From positions 372,001 to 436,000 of the forward strand of contig NW_027480594.1 in the NCBI RefSeq assembly GCF_051401765.1: DNA of 64,000 nt. Direction: 5' to 3'. The notes under the pieces are model-generated. The model saw nothing but the letters and a program-made list of their open reading frames with translations, did not search any database and was not told the DNA's origin. Both the position numbers and the translations under genes were made by a program. The stretch comes from Calliopsis andreniformis. Lineage: Eukaryota; Arthropoda; Insecta; Hymenoptera; Andrenidae. Positions 53,323 to 64,000 of the stretch are shown in pieces (position 1 is the first letter of the stretch; every line of letters begins with the position of its first letter).

Positions 53323-56300
53323 AATAGAATATCCTCAATTCAAAGTTTTCAATACTCTATACTCAATCTGCAATCTTCAAAACTCTATCCACAAACATCA
53401 ATTCCCATCACTCATCTCTCAACACTCAGTCCTCAATGTTCAATCCTCAATCCTCAATTCCCAATCATCAATCCTCAATACTGAATCTTCAATCCTCAAT
53501 CCTCAATCCACAATCGTCAGACCTCAAACCTCAATTCTGAATCCTCAATCCTGAGTCCTCAATCTTCGTCCCTCAGTCCTCAACAATCAATTGTCAATCC
53601 TCAATTCTCAATAGAATATCCTCAATTCACAGCTTTCAATACTCAATTCTCAAACTGCAATCTTCAAACCTGTATCCACAAACATCAATACTCATCACTC
53701 AACCCTCAACACTCAGTCCTCAACGTTCAATCCTCAATCCTCTATCCTCAATCCTCAATCGTCAATCTTCAATCCTCAATACTCAATCTTCAATCCTCAA
53801 TCCTCAATCCTCAATCCTCAAACCTCATTCTTCAATCCTCAGTACCCAAACCTGAACCTTCAATCCTCAATCCTCAATCCTCAATCCTCAATCCTCAACC
53901 CTCATTCTTCAATCCTCAATACCCAATCCTCAATCTTCATTCCTCAATCCTCAATCCCCAATTCTCAATCCTCAATCCTCTGTCCTCAGTCCTCAAACCT
54001 CAATCATCAACCCTCAGCCCTCATCGTCAATCCTCAATCCTCAATCCTCAATCCTTAACCTTCAACCCTCAACACTCAATCTTCAATCCTCAATCATCAA
54101 TTCTCAACCCTCAATCCTCAATCCTCAATCCTCAGTCCTCAATTCTCAATACTCAATCGTCATTCTTCAATCCTCAATACTCAATCTTCTATCCTCAATC
54201 CTCAATCCTCAATCCTCAATCCTCATTCTTGAATCCTCAGTACCCAATACACAGTCTTCAATCCTCAATCCTCAATCCTCAATTCTCAACCCTCTACCTT
54301 CAGTCCTCAATACTAAATCTTCAATCCTCAATCCTCGATCCTCAATCCTCAATCCTCAATCCTCAATCGTCCGTCTTCTATCCTCAATACTCAATCTTCA
54401 ATCCTCAACACTCAATCATCAATCCTCAATCCTCAATCCTCATTCTTCAATCCTCTCTACCCAATCCTCAATCTTCAATCCTCAATCCTCAATCCTCAAT
54501 ACTCAATCCTCTATCTTCAATCCTAAATACTAAATCTTCAATTCTCAATCCTCAATCCTCAATCCTCAATCCTCAATCCTCATTCTACAATCCTCAATAC
54601 TCAATCTTGAATCATCAATCGTCAACTCTCAATCCTCAATTCTCAATCCTCAATCGTCACTCCTCAATCCCCAATCCTCAATCTTCAATCCTCAATCCTC
54701 AATCCTCAATCCTCGATCCTCAATCCTCAATCCTCAATCCTCAATCATCAATCCTCAATCTTCAATACTCAATACTCAATCCTCAATCCCCAATCCTCAA
54801 TCCTCAATCATCAATCCTCAACCTTCAATACTCATTCCTCAATCCTCAATCTTCAATCCTCAATACTCAACCATCAATCCTCAGTTCTCAACACACAATA
54901 GAATATCCTGAATTCTCAGGATTCAATACTCAAACCGCAATCCTCAACCCTCAGCCCTCATCCTCCGTCCTCAATCCTCAATCGTCAATCCTCATTCTTG
55001 AGTCCCCGATACTCAATTTGCAATCCTCAATCCTCAATCCTCAATCCTCAATCCTCACTCGTCAATACTCAATCTTCAATACTCAATCCTCAATCCTCAA
55101 TCCTCAATCCTCAATACTCAATCCTCAATCCTCAATCCTCATTCCTCAAACCTCAATCCACAACCCTCAGTCCTCATCCTCAATTCTCAATTCTCAATCC
55201 TCAATCCTCAATCCTCAATCTTCAATCCTTAATAATCAATTTTCAATCCTCAATCCTCAATACTCAGTTATCAATCCTCAATCTTCAATACTCAATCCTC
55301 AATCCTCAATCCTCTATCCTCAATCCTCAACCCTCAGTCCTCATTATCAGTTCTCAATTCTCAATCCTCAATCCTCAGTCCTCAATCCTCAGTCCTCAAT
55401 GATCAATCCTCAATCCTCAATCTTCAATCCTCAATACTCAATCTTCAATCCTCAATCCTCAATCCTCAATCGTCAATCTTCAGTCCTCATTACTCAATCC
55501 TCAATCCTCAATCTTCAATCGTCAATACTCATTCTTCAATCCTCAATCCTCAACCCTCAACGCTCAATTTTCATTCCTCAATCCTCAATCCTCAATCCTC
55601 AATCCTCTTTCTTCAATCCTCAATACCCAATCCTCAATCTTCAATCCTCAATCCTCAATCCTCAATTCTCAATCCTCAATCCTCAATACTCAATCCTCAA
55701 TCCTCAATCCTCATTCCTCAAACCTCAACCCACATCCCTCAGTCCTCATCCTCAATTCTCAATTCTCAATCCTCAATCCTCAATCCTCAATCTTCAATCC
55801 TCAATCCTCAATCCTCAATTCTCGATCCTCAATCCTCAGTCCTCAGTCCTCAAACCTCAATCCTCAACTCTCAGCCCTCATCCTCAATACTGAATCCTCA
55901 ATTCTCAATCCTCAATCTTCAATCCTCAATCCTCAATCCTCAGTCCTCAATCCTCAATCCTCAATCGTCTGTCTTCAATCCTCAATACTCAATCTTCAAT
56001 CCTCAGTCCTCAAACCTCAATCCTCAATCCTCATTCTTCGATCCTCAATACCCAATACTCAATCTTCAATCCTCAATCCTCAATCCTCATGTCTCAATGC
56101 TCTATCCTCAGTCCTCAGTCCTCAAACCTCAATCCTGAACCGTCAGCCCCCATCCTCAATCGTCAATACTCAATCTTCAATCCTCAATCCTCAATCCTCA
56201 ATACTCAATCTTCAATCCTCAATCCTTAGTCCTCAAACCTCAATTCTGAGTCCAAAATCCTGAATCCTCAATCTTCAGACCTCAGTCCTCAACAATCTGT

Positions 56301-56735
56301 TGTCAATCCTCAATCCTCAATAGAATATCCTCAATTCAAGGTTTTCAATACTCAATACTCAATCTGCAATCTTCAAACCTCTATCCACAAACATCAATTC
56401 TCATCACTCAACACTCAACACTCAGTCCTCAATGTTCAATCCTCAATCCTCAATTCCCAATCTTCAATCCTCAATACTGAATCTTCAATCCTCAATCCTC
56501 AATCCACAATCGTCAGCCCTCAAACCTCAATTCTGAATCCTCAATCCTGAGTCCTCAATCTTCGGCCCTCAGTCCTCAACAATCAGTTGTCAATCCTCAA
56601 TCCTCAATAGAATATCCTCAATTCACAGCTTTCAATACTCAATACTCAAACTGCAATCTTCAAACCTCTATCCACAAACATCAATACTCATCACTCAACC
56701 CTCAACACTCAGTCCTCAACGTTCAATCCTCAATC
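53323..56735 (+). repeat. 7.7-kb-shift duplication, copy 2
   Basis: Copy of 45700-49050, with B box 54897 and A doublets 53323/53610 and 56319/56606. The longest open + frame in the window, 54229-55893, lies here. It reads only variants of the heptapeptide SSILNPQ. Confidence 0.86.
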
Positions 56736-57972
56736 CTCAATCCTCAATCCTCAATCGTCAACCTTCAATCCACAATACTCAATCTTCAATCCTCAATCCT
56801 CAATCCTCAATCCTCAATCCTCATTCTTCAATCCTCAGTACCCAAACCTGAATCTTCAATCCTCAATCCTCAATCCTCAATCCTCAATCCTCAATCCTCA
56901 ACCCTCATTCTTCAATCCTCAATACCCAATCCTCAATCTTCAATCCTCAATCCTCAATCCCCAATTCTCAATCCTCAATCCTGAGTCCTCAGTCCTCAAA
57001 CCTCAATCCTCAACCCTCAGCCCTCATCGTCAATCCTCAATCCTCAATCCTCAATCCGTAACCTTCAATCCTCAATACTCAACCTTCAATCCTCAATCAT
57101 CAATTCTCAACCCTCAATCCTCAATCCTCAATCCTCAGTCCTCAATTCTCAATACTCAATCGTCAGTCTTCAATCCTCAATACTCAATCTTCTATGCTCA
57201 ATCCTCAATCCTCAATCCTCAATCCTCATTCTTGAATCCTCAATACCCAATACTCAATCTTCAATCCTCAATCCTCAATCCTCAATTCTCAATCCTCTAC
57301 CTTCAGTCCTCAATACTAAATCTTCAATCCTCAATCCTCGATCCTCAATCCTCAATCCTCAATCGTCCGTCTTCTATCCTCAATACTCAATCTTCAATCC
57401 TCAACACTCAATCCTCAATCCTCAATCATCAATCCTCAATCTTCAATACTCAATACACAATCCTCAATCCCCAATCCTCAATCCTCAATCATCAATCCTC
57501 AACCTTCAATACTCATTCCTCAATCCTCAATCTTCAATCCTCAATACTCAACCATCAATCCTCAGTTCTCAACACTCAATAGAATATCCTGAATTCTCAG
57601 GATTCAATACTCAAACCTCAATCCTCAACACTCAGCCCTCATCCTCCGTCCTCAATCCTCAATCCTCAATCCTCATTCTTGAGTCCCCGATACTCAATTT
57701 TCAATCCTCAATCCTCAATCCCCAATCCTCAATCCTCAATCCTCAGTCATCAATACTCAATCTTCAATACTCAATCCTCAATCCTCAATCCTCAATCCTC
57801 AATACTTAATCCTCAATCCTCAATCCTCATTCCTCAAACCTCAACCCACATCCCTCAGTCCTCATCCTCAATTCTCAATTCTCAATCCTCAATCATCAAT
57901 CCTCAATCTTCAATCCTTAATAATCAATTTTCAATCCTCAATCCTCAATACTCAGTCATCAATCCTCAATCC
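55780..57972 (+). repeat. 2193-bp tandem unit, copy 1
   Basis: A doublet 56319/56606 recurs at 58512/58799 and TCGTCTGTC near 55966 recurs near 58159, all 2193 bp apart. One B box (57578). Confidence 0.85.
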
Positions 57973-60165
57973 TCAATCCTCAATCTTCAATCCTCAATCC
58001 TCAATCCTCAATTCTCGATCCTCAATCCTCAGTCCTCAGTCCTCAAACCTCAATCCTCAACTCTCAGCCCTCATCCTCAATACTGAATCCTCAATTCTCA
58101 ATCCTCAATCTTCAATCCTCAATCCTCAATCCTCAGTCCTCAATCCTCAATCCTCAATCGTCTGTCTTCAATCCTCAATACTCAATCTTCAATCCTCAGT
58201 CCTCAAACCTCAATCCTCAATCCTCATTCTTCGATCCTCAATACCCAATACTCAATCTTCAATCCTCAATCCTCAATCCTCATGTCTCAATGCTCTATCC
58301 TCAGTCCTCAGTCCTCAAACCTCAATCCTGAACCGTCAGCCCCCATCCTCAATCGTCAATACTCAATCTTCAATCCTCAATCCTCAATCCTCAATACTCA
58401 ATCTTCAATCCTCAATCCTTAGTCCTCAAACCTCAATTCTGAGTCCAAAATCCTGAATCCTCAATCTTCAGACCTCAGTCCTCAACAATCTGTTGTCAAT
58501 CCTCAATCCTCAATAGAATATCCTCAATTCAAGGTTTTCAATACTCAATACTCAATCTGCAATCTTCAAACCTCTATCCACAAACATCAATTCTCATCAC
58601 TCAACACTCAACACTCAGTCCTCAATGTTCAATCCTCAATCCTCAATTCCCAATCTTCAATCCTCAATACTGAATCTTCAATCCTCAATCCTCAATCCAC
58701 AATCGTCAGCCCTCAAACCTCAATTCTGAATCCTCAATCCTGAGTCCTCAATCTTCGGCCCTCAGTCCTCAACAATCAGTTGTCAATCCTCAATCCTCAA
58801 TAGAATATCCTCAATTCACAGCTTTCAATACTCAATACTCAAACTGCAATCTTCAAACCTCTATCCACAAACATCAATACTCATCACTCAACCCTCAACA
58901 CTCAGTCCTCAACGTTCAATCCTCAATCCTCAATCCTCAATCCTCAATCGTCAACCTTCAATCCACAATACTCAATCTTCAATCCTCAATCCTCAATCCT
59001 CAATCCTCAATCCTCATTCTTCAATCCTCAGTACCCAAACCTGAATCTTCAATCCTCAATCCTCAATCCTCAATCCTCAATCCTCAATCCTCAACCCTCA
59101 TTCTTCAATCCTCAATACCCAATCCTCAATCTTCAATCCTCAATCCTCAATCCCCAATTCTCAATCCTCAATCCTGAGTCCTCAGTCCTCAAACCTCAAT
59201 CCTCAACCCTCAGCCCTCATCGTCAATCCTCAATCCTCAATCCTCAATCCGTAACCTTCAATCCTCAATACTCAACCTTCAATCCTCAATCATCAATTCT
59301 CAACCCTCAATCCTCAATCCTCAATCCTCAGTCCTCAATTCTCAATACTCAATCGTCAGTCTTCAATCCTCAATACTCAATCTTCTATGCTCAATCCTCA
59401 ATCCTCAATCCTCAATCCTCATTCTTGAATCCTCAATACCCAATACTCAATCTTCATTCCTCAATCCTCAATCCTCAATTCTCAATCCTCTACCTTCAGT
59501 CCTCAATACTAAATCTTCAATCCTCAATCCTCGATCCTCAATCCTCAATCCTCAATCGTCCGTCTTCTATCCTCAATACTCAATCTTCAATCCTCAACAC
59601 TCAATCCTCAATCCTCAATCCTCAATCCTCAATCCTCAATCATCAATCCTCAATCTTCAATACTCAATACTCAATCCTCAATCCCCAATCCTCAATCCTC
59701 AATCATCAATCCTCAACCTTCAATACTCATTCCTCAATCCTCAATCTTCAATCCTCAATTCTCAACCATCAATCCTCAGTTCTCAACACTCAATAGAATA
59801 TCCTGAATTCTCAGGATTCAATACTCAAACCTCAATCCTCAACCCTCAGCCCTCATCCTCCGTCCTCAATCCTCAATTCTCAATCCTCAATCCTCAATCC
59901 TCAATCCTCAACCCTCAATCCTCAATCCTCAATCATCAATCCTCAATCTTCAATACTCAATACACAATCCTCAATCCCCAATCCTCAATCCTCAATCATC
60001 AATCCTCAACCTTCAATACTCATTCCTCAATCCTCAATCTTCAATCCTCAATACTCAACCATCAATCCTCAGTTCTCAACACTCAATAGAATATCCTGAA
60101 TTCTCAGGATTCAATACTCAAACCTCAATCCTCAACACTCAGCCCTCATCCTCCGTCCTCAATCC
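57973..60165 (+). repeat. 2193-bp tandem unit, copy 2, with internal expansion
   Basis: Head-to-tail copy of 55780-57972. It carries a second B box: 59792 and 60085 here, against only 57578 in copy 1. The region 12.5-14.5 kb also has two B boxes (14147/14440, 293 bp apart, the same spacing as here). The two-box form is therefore shared by these copies, and copy 1 may have lost one. Confidence 0.78.
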
Positions 60166-63100
60166 TCAATCCTCAATCCTCATTCTTGAGTCCCCGATAC
60201 TCAATTTTCAATCCTCAATCCTCAATCCCCAATCCTCAATCCTCAATCCTCAGTCATCAATACTCAACCTTCAATACTCAATCCTCAATCCTCAATCCTC
60301 AATCCTCAATACTTAATCCTCAATCCTCAATCCTCATTCCTCAAACCTCAACCCACATCCCTCAGTCCTCATCCTCAATTCTCAATTCTCAATCCTCAAT
60401 CCTCAATCCTCAATCTTCAATCCTTAATAATCAATTTTCAATCCTCAATCCTCAATACTCAGTCATCAATCCTCAATCTTCAATACTCAATCCTCAATCC
60501 TCAATCCTCTATCCTCAATCCTCAACCCTCAGTCCTCATTATCAGTTCTCAGTTCTCAATCCTCAATCCTCAGTCCTCAATCCTCAGTCCTCAATGATCA
60601 ATCCTCAATCCTCAATCTTCAATCCTCAATACTCAATCTTCAATCCTCAATCCTCAATCCTCAATCGTCAATCTTCAGTCCTCAATACTCAATCCTCAAT
60701 CCTCAACCTTCAATCGTCAATACTCATTCTTCAATCCTCAATCCTCAACCCTCAACACTCAATTTTCATTCCTCAATGCTCAATCCTCAATCCTCAATCC
60801 TCATTCATCAATCCTCAATACCCAATCCTCAATCTTCAATCCTCAATCCTCAATCCTCAATTCTCAATCCTCAATCCTCAGTCCTCAGTCCTCAAACCTC
60901 AATCCTCAACCCTCAGCCCTCATCCTCAATACTGAATCCTCAATTCTCAATCCTCAATCTTCAATCCTCAATACTCAATCTTCAATCCTCAATCCTCAGT
61001 CCTCAAACCTCAATTCTGAATCCTCAATCCTGAATCGTCAATCTTCGGCCCTCAGTCCTCAACAATCTGTTGTCAATCCTCAATCCTCAATAGAATATCC
61101 TCAATTCAATGTTTTCAATACTCAATACTCAATCTGCAATCTTCAAACCTCTATCCACAAACATCAATTCCCATCACTCAACACTCAACACTCAGTCCTC
61201 AATTTTCAATCCTCAATCCTCAATTCCCAATCTTCAATCCTCAATACTGAATCTTCAATCCTCAATCCTCAGTCCACAATCCTCAGTCCTCAGTCCTCAA
61301 ACCTCAATCCTCAATCCTCTATACCCAATCCTCAATCCTCAGTCCTCAATCATCAATCCTCAATCTTCAATACTCAATCCTCAATCCTCAATCCTCAATC
61401 CTCATTCCTCAATCATCAATCCTTAATCTTCAATACTCAATCCTCAATCCTCAATCGTCAGCCTTCTATCCTCAATACTCAATCTTCAATCCTCAACACT
61501 CAATCCTCAATCCTCAATCCTCAATCCTCATTCTTCAATCCTCAATACCCAATCCTCAATCATCAATCTTCAATCCTCAATCCTCAGTCCTCAATCCTCA
61601 ATCCTCAATCCTCATTCCTCAATCATCAATCCTTAATCTTCAATACTCAATCCTCAATCGTCAATCGTCAGTCTTCTATCCTCAATACTCAATCTTCAAT
61701 CCTCAGCACTCAATCCTCGATCTTCAATCCTCAATCCTCAAACCTCAATTCTGAATCCTCAATCCTGAGTCCTCAATCTTCGGCCCTCAGTCCCCAACAA
61801 TCAATTGTCAATCCTCAATCCTCAATAGAATATCCTCAATTCACAGCTTTCAAAACTCAATACTCAAACTGCAATCTTCAAACCTCTATCCACAAACATC
61901 AATTCTCATCACTCAGCCCTCAACACTCAGTCCTCAACGTTCAATCCTCAATCCTCAATCCTCAATCCTCAATCGTCAATCTTCAATCCTCAATACTCAA
62001 TCTTCAATCCTCAATACTCAACCTGCAATCCTCAATCCTCAAACCTCAATCCTCAATCCTCATTCTTCAATCCTCAATACCCAAACCTCAATCTTCAATC
62101 CTCATTCCTCAATCCTCAATTCTCAATCCTCAATCCTTAATCCTCAGACCTAAAACATCAATATTCAACCCTCAGTCCTCGTCCTCAATCCACAACACTC
62201 AATCCTCAGTCCTCAATATTCAATCATCAATATTCAACCTTCAATCCTCAATCCTCAATCCTCAATCCTCAATCATCAATTCTCAATCTTCAATACTCAA
62301 TCCTCAATCCTCAATACTCAATCCTCAATCCTCAATACTCAATCCTCAATCTTCAATCCTCAATATTCAATCTTCAATCTTCAATCCTCAATCCTCAATC
62401 CTCAATCCTCAACCTTCAATCCTCAATACTCAATCTTCAATCCTCAATCCTCAATCCTCAATCCTCAATCCTCAATCCTCAGTCTTCAATCCTCAATACC
62501 CAATCCTCAACCTTCAATCCTCAATCCTCAATCCTCAATCCTCAATCCTCAATCCTCATTCTTCAATCCTCAATACCCAATCCTCAATCTTCATTCCTCA
62601 ATCCTCAATCCTCAATTCTCAACCCTTAATCTTCATTCCTCAGTCCTCAAACCTCAATCCTCAACCCTCAGCCCTCATCCTCCATCCTCAATCCTCAATC
62701 CTCAATCCTGAATCTTCAATCCTCAATATTCAATCTTCAATCCTCAATCCTCAATCCTCAATCCTCAATCCTCAGTGATCAATACTCAATCTTCAATACT
62801 CAATCCTCAATCCTCAATCCTCAATCCTCAATCCTCAATCCTCATTCTTCAATCCTCAATACCCAATCCTCAATCTTCAATCCTCAATCCTCAATCCTCA
62901 ATTCTCAATCATCAATCCTCAGTGCTCAGTCCTCAAACCTCAATCCTCAACACTCAGCCCTCATCCTCAATCCTAAATCCTCAATCCTCAATCCTCAGCC
63001 CTCAGTCCTCAAACCTCAATGCTCAATCCTCAATCCCCAATCCTCAATCCTCAATCCTCAATCATCATTCCTCAATATTCAATACGCAATCCTCAATCCT

Positions 63101-63855
63101 CAATCCTCAATCCTCTATCTTCAACACTCAACCCTCAACCATCAATCCTCAATACTCAACCATCAATCCTCAATTCTCAATACTCTATAGAACATCCTGA
63201 ATTCTGATGGTTCAATACTCAATCCAGAATATTCAATAATCAAATCTCAAACCTCAAGCATCAATCCTCAACACTCAATCCTCAACACTCAGTCCTCTCT
63301 CTTCAATCCTACATCCTCAACCCTCAATCCTCAAGCGTCAATCCTCAATACTCAATCCTCAATGCTCAATCATCAATCCTCAATCTTCAATACTCAATCC
63401 TCAATCCTCAATTCTCAATCCTCAATACTCAACCATCAATCCTAAATGCTCAATGATCAATAGAATATCCTGAATTCTCAGGATTCTATACTCAAACCTC
63501 AATCCTCAACCCTCAGCCCTCATTCTCAATCCTCAATCCTCAACCCTCAATATTCAATCATCAATACTCAATCTTCAATCCTCAATACTCAATCCTCAAT
63601 CGTCAATCCTCAATTCCCAATCCTCAATTTTCAATGCTCAATCCTCAATCCTCAATCCTCAATCCTCAATCCTCATTCATCAATCCTCACTACCCAATCC
63701 TCAATCTTCAATCCTCAATCCTCAATCCTCAATTCTCAATCCTCTATCTTCAATCCTCAATACTAAATCTTCAATCCTCAATCCTCAATCCTCAATCCTC
63801 AATCCTCAATCCTCATTCTACAATCCTCAATACTCAATCTTGAATCATCAATCCT
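58107..63855 (+). repeat. Long-distance duplication, copy 2 (partner 12455-17400)
   Basis: Partner of 12455-17400 with the indels given there. A boxes 58512, 58799, 61089 and 61824; B boxes 59792, 60085 and 63459; C box 63186. Confidence 0.8.
61615..62300 (+). repeat. 685-bp segment not present in the 15.8-kb partner
   Basis: Between 61615 and about 62300 the shift to the first copy rises from 45,805 to 46,490 bp. The extra piece carries an A2 box (61824, resembling 19054) and the rare module at 62145 that is otherwise found only near 36851. The length is 98 units less one base, and one 6-base unit (CTCGTC) lies inside. Confidence 0.75.
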
Positions 63856-64000
63856 CTATCCTCAACCCTCAATCCTCAATCCTCAGTCATCAATACTCAA
63901 TCTTCAGTACTCAATCCTCAATCCTCAATCCTCAATCCTCAATCCTCAATCCTCAATCCTCAATCATCATTCCTCAAACCTCAATCCACAACCCTCAGTC
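63856..64000 (+). repeat. Junction into the 24.2-kb type sequence at the window end
   Basis: At about 63856 the sequence leaves the 32.9-kb relative and enters the CTCAACCCTCAATCC, GTCATCAATACTC, CTTCAGTACTC series typical of 18.0, 24.2 and 25.76 kb. The array evidently continues past the window. Confidence 0.75.

Larger units (their letters stand above)
1..64000 (+). repeat. 64-kb degenerate heptanucleotide satellite array, unit CTCAATC
   Basis: The whole window is built from tandem copies of CTCAATC. Common variants seen directly are TTCAATC, CTCAATA, CTCAATT, CTCAGTC, CTCATTC, CTCAACC, CTCAAAC, GTCAATC, ATCAATC, CCCAATC and CTGAATC. Pure runs of the consensus are short, about ten units at most (for example near 19598-19667 and 30971-31040). 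The + strand unit has no G, so G occurs only in variants and is rare throughout. Known: the scale and lack of genes resemble eukaryotic satellite DNA. Inferred: a long-established array shaped by point mutation and repeated in-register duplication. The array runs off both ends of the window, so its true size is unknown. Confidence 0.98.

Noticed and set aside
54229..55893. Longest open + frame (554 codons) as a protein-coding gene
   Set aside because: It contains only variants of the SSILNPQ heptapeptide, the other + frames over the same DNA read the same peptide, and the start is an arbitrary variant codon with no upstream signal. Breaks come from variants that create TAA, TAG or TGA.
910..63843. 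The many shorter overlapping + strand open frames
   Set aside because: All are the same artefact in different phases; overlapping frames carry the same peptide. None is listed as a CDS.
1..64000. Telomere repeat array
   Set aside because: The - strand unit GAGGATT is not a known telomere unit, the degeneracy and higher-order structure are unlike a terminal telomere, and no TTAGGG or TTTAGGG run is present on either strand.
1..64000. Assembly artefact as the full explanation
   Set aside because: Not excluded for individual near-identical copies, but scattered private variants and consistent in-register indels between most copies look like real divergence. Read data would be decisive.

Overview
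This window has no gene that I can support. All 64,000 bases are one continuous, degenerate tandem array of a 7-base unit. Read on the + strand the unit is CTCAATC (equivalently TCCTCAA); on the - strand it is GAGGATT. Every landmark I checked stays in the 7-base register apart from a few recurrent 6-base units. I see no rRNA, tRNA, transposase, integrase, CRISPR array, promoter, terminator or unique non-repeat island.

The + strand shows long open frames in all three phases, but these follow from the unit. Seven is coprime with three and the + strand unit contains no stop, so every frame reads the same heptapeptide, SSILNPQ. The - strand unit yields TGA once per 21 bases in every frame and has no open frames. 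I therefore list no CDS.

The array has layered structure. (1) The heptamer. (2) Landmark boxes of diverged heptamers, in three related families that share the core AATAGAA(T/C)ATCCT(C/G)AATTC: A (39 copies found), B (25) and C (12). (3) Higher-order units: A-box pairs exactly 287 bp apart (nine times), a 727-bp unit, a 677-bp tandem pair, a 1548-bp tandem pair and a 2193-bp tandem pair. (4) Kilobase segmental copies at shifts of about 3.0, 6.2, 6.9, 7.6-7.7, 10.0, 11.4, 34.4-34.8 and 45.7-46.5 kb. Most shifts, and every indel between copies that I worked out, are multiples of 7, less one base for each 6-base unit included, as expected for in-register unequal exchange.

Layout: 1-5.6 kb, two copies of a ~3-kb block; 6.0-8.9 kb, a block copied again at 40.8-43.3 kb; 8.7-10.1 kb, the 677-bp pair; 10.1-13.2 kb, 727-bp units; 12.5-17.4 kb, a block copied again at 58.1-63.9 kb; 15.7-34 kb, nested copies rich in B and C boxes; 34-41 kb, A-box pairs; 43-57 kb, successive copies at 6.9- and 7.7-kb shifts; 55.8-60.2 kb, the 2193-bp pair.

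Organism: not determinable from this sequence. A gene-free simple-sequence array of at least 64 kb is typical of eukaryotic satellite or heterochromatin. Short heptamer arrays also occur between bacterial genes, so a bacterial or metagenomic source, or an assembly effect, cannot be excluded. Boundaries below were read by eye and are good to about 10-30 bases; shifts between named landmarks were counted from the coordinates.
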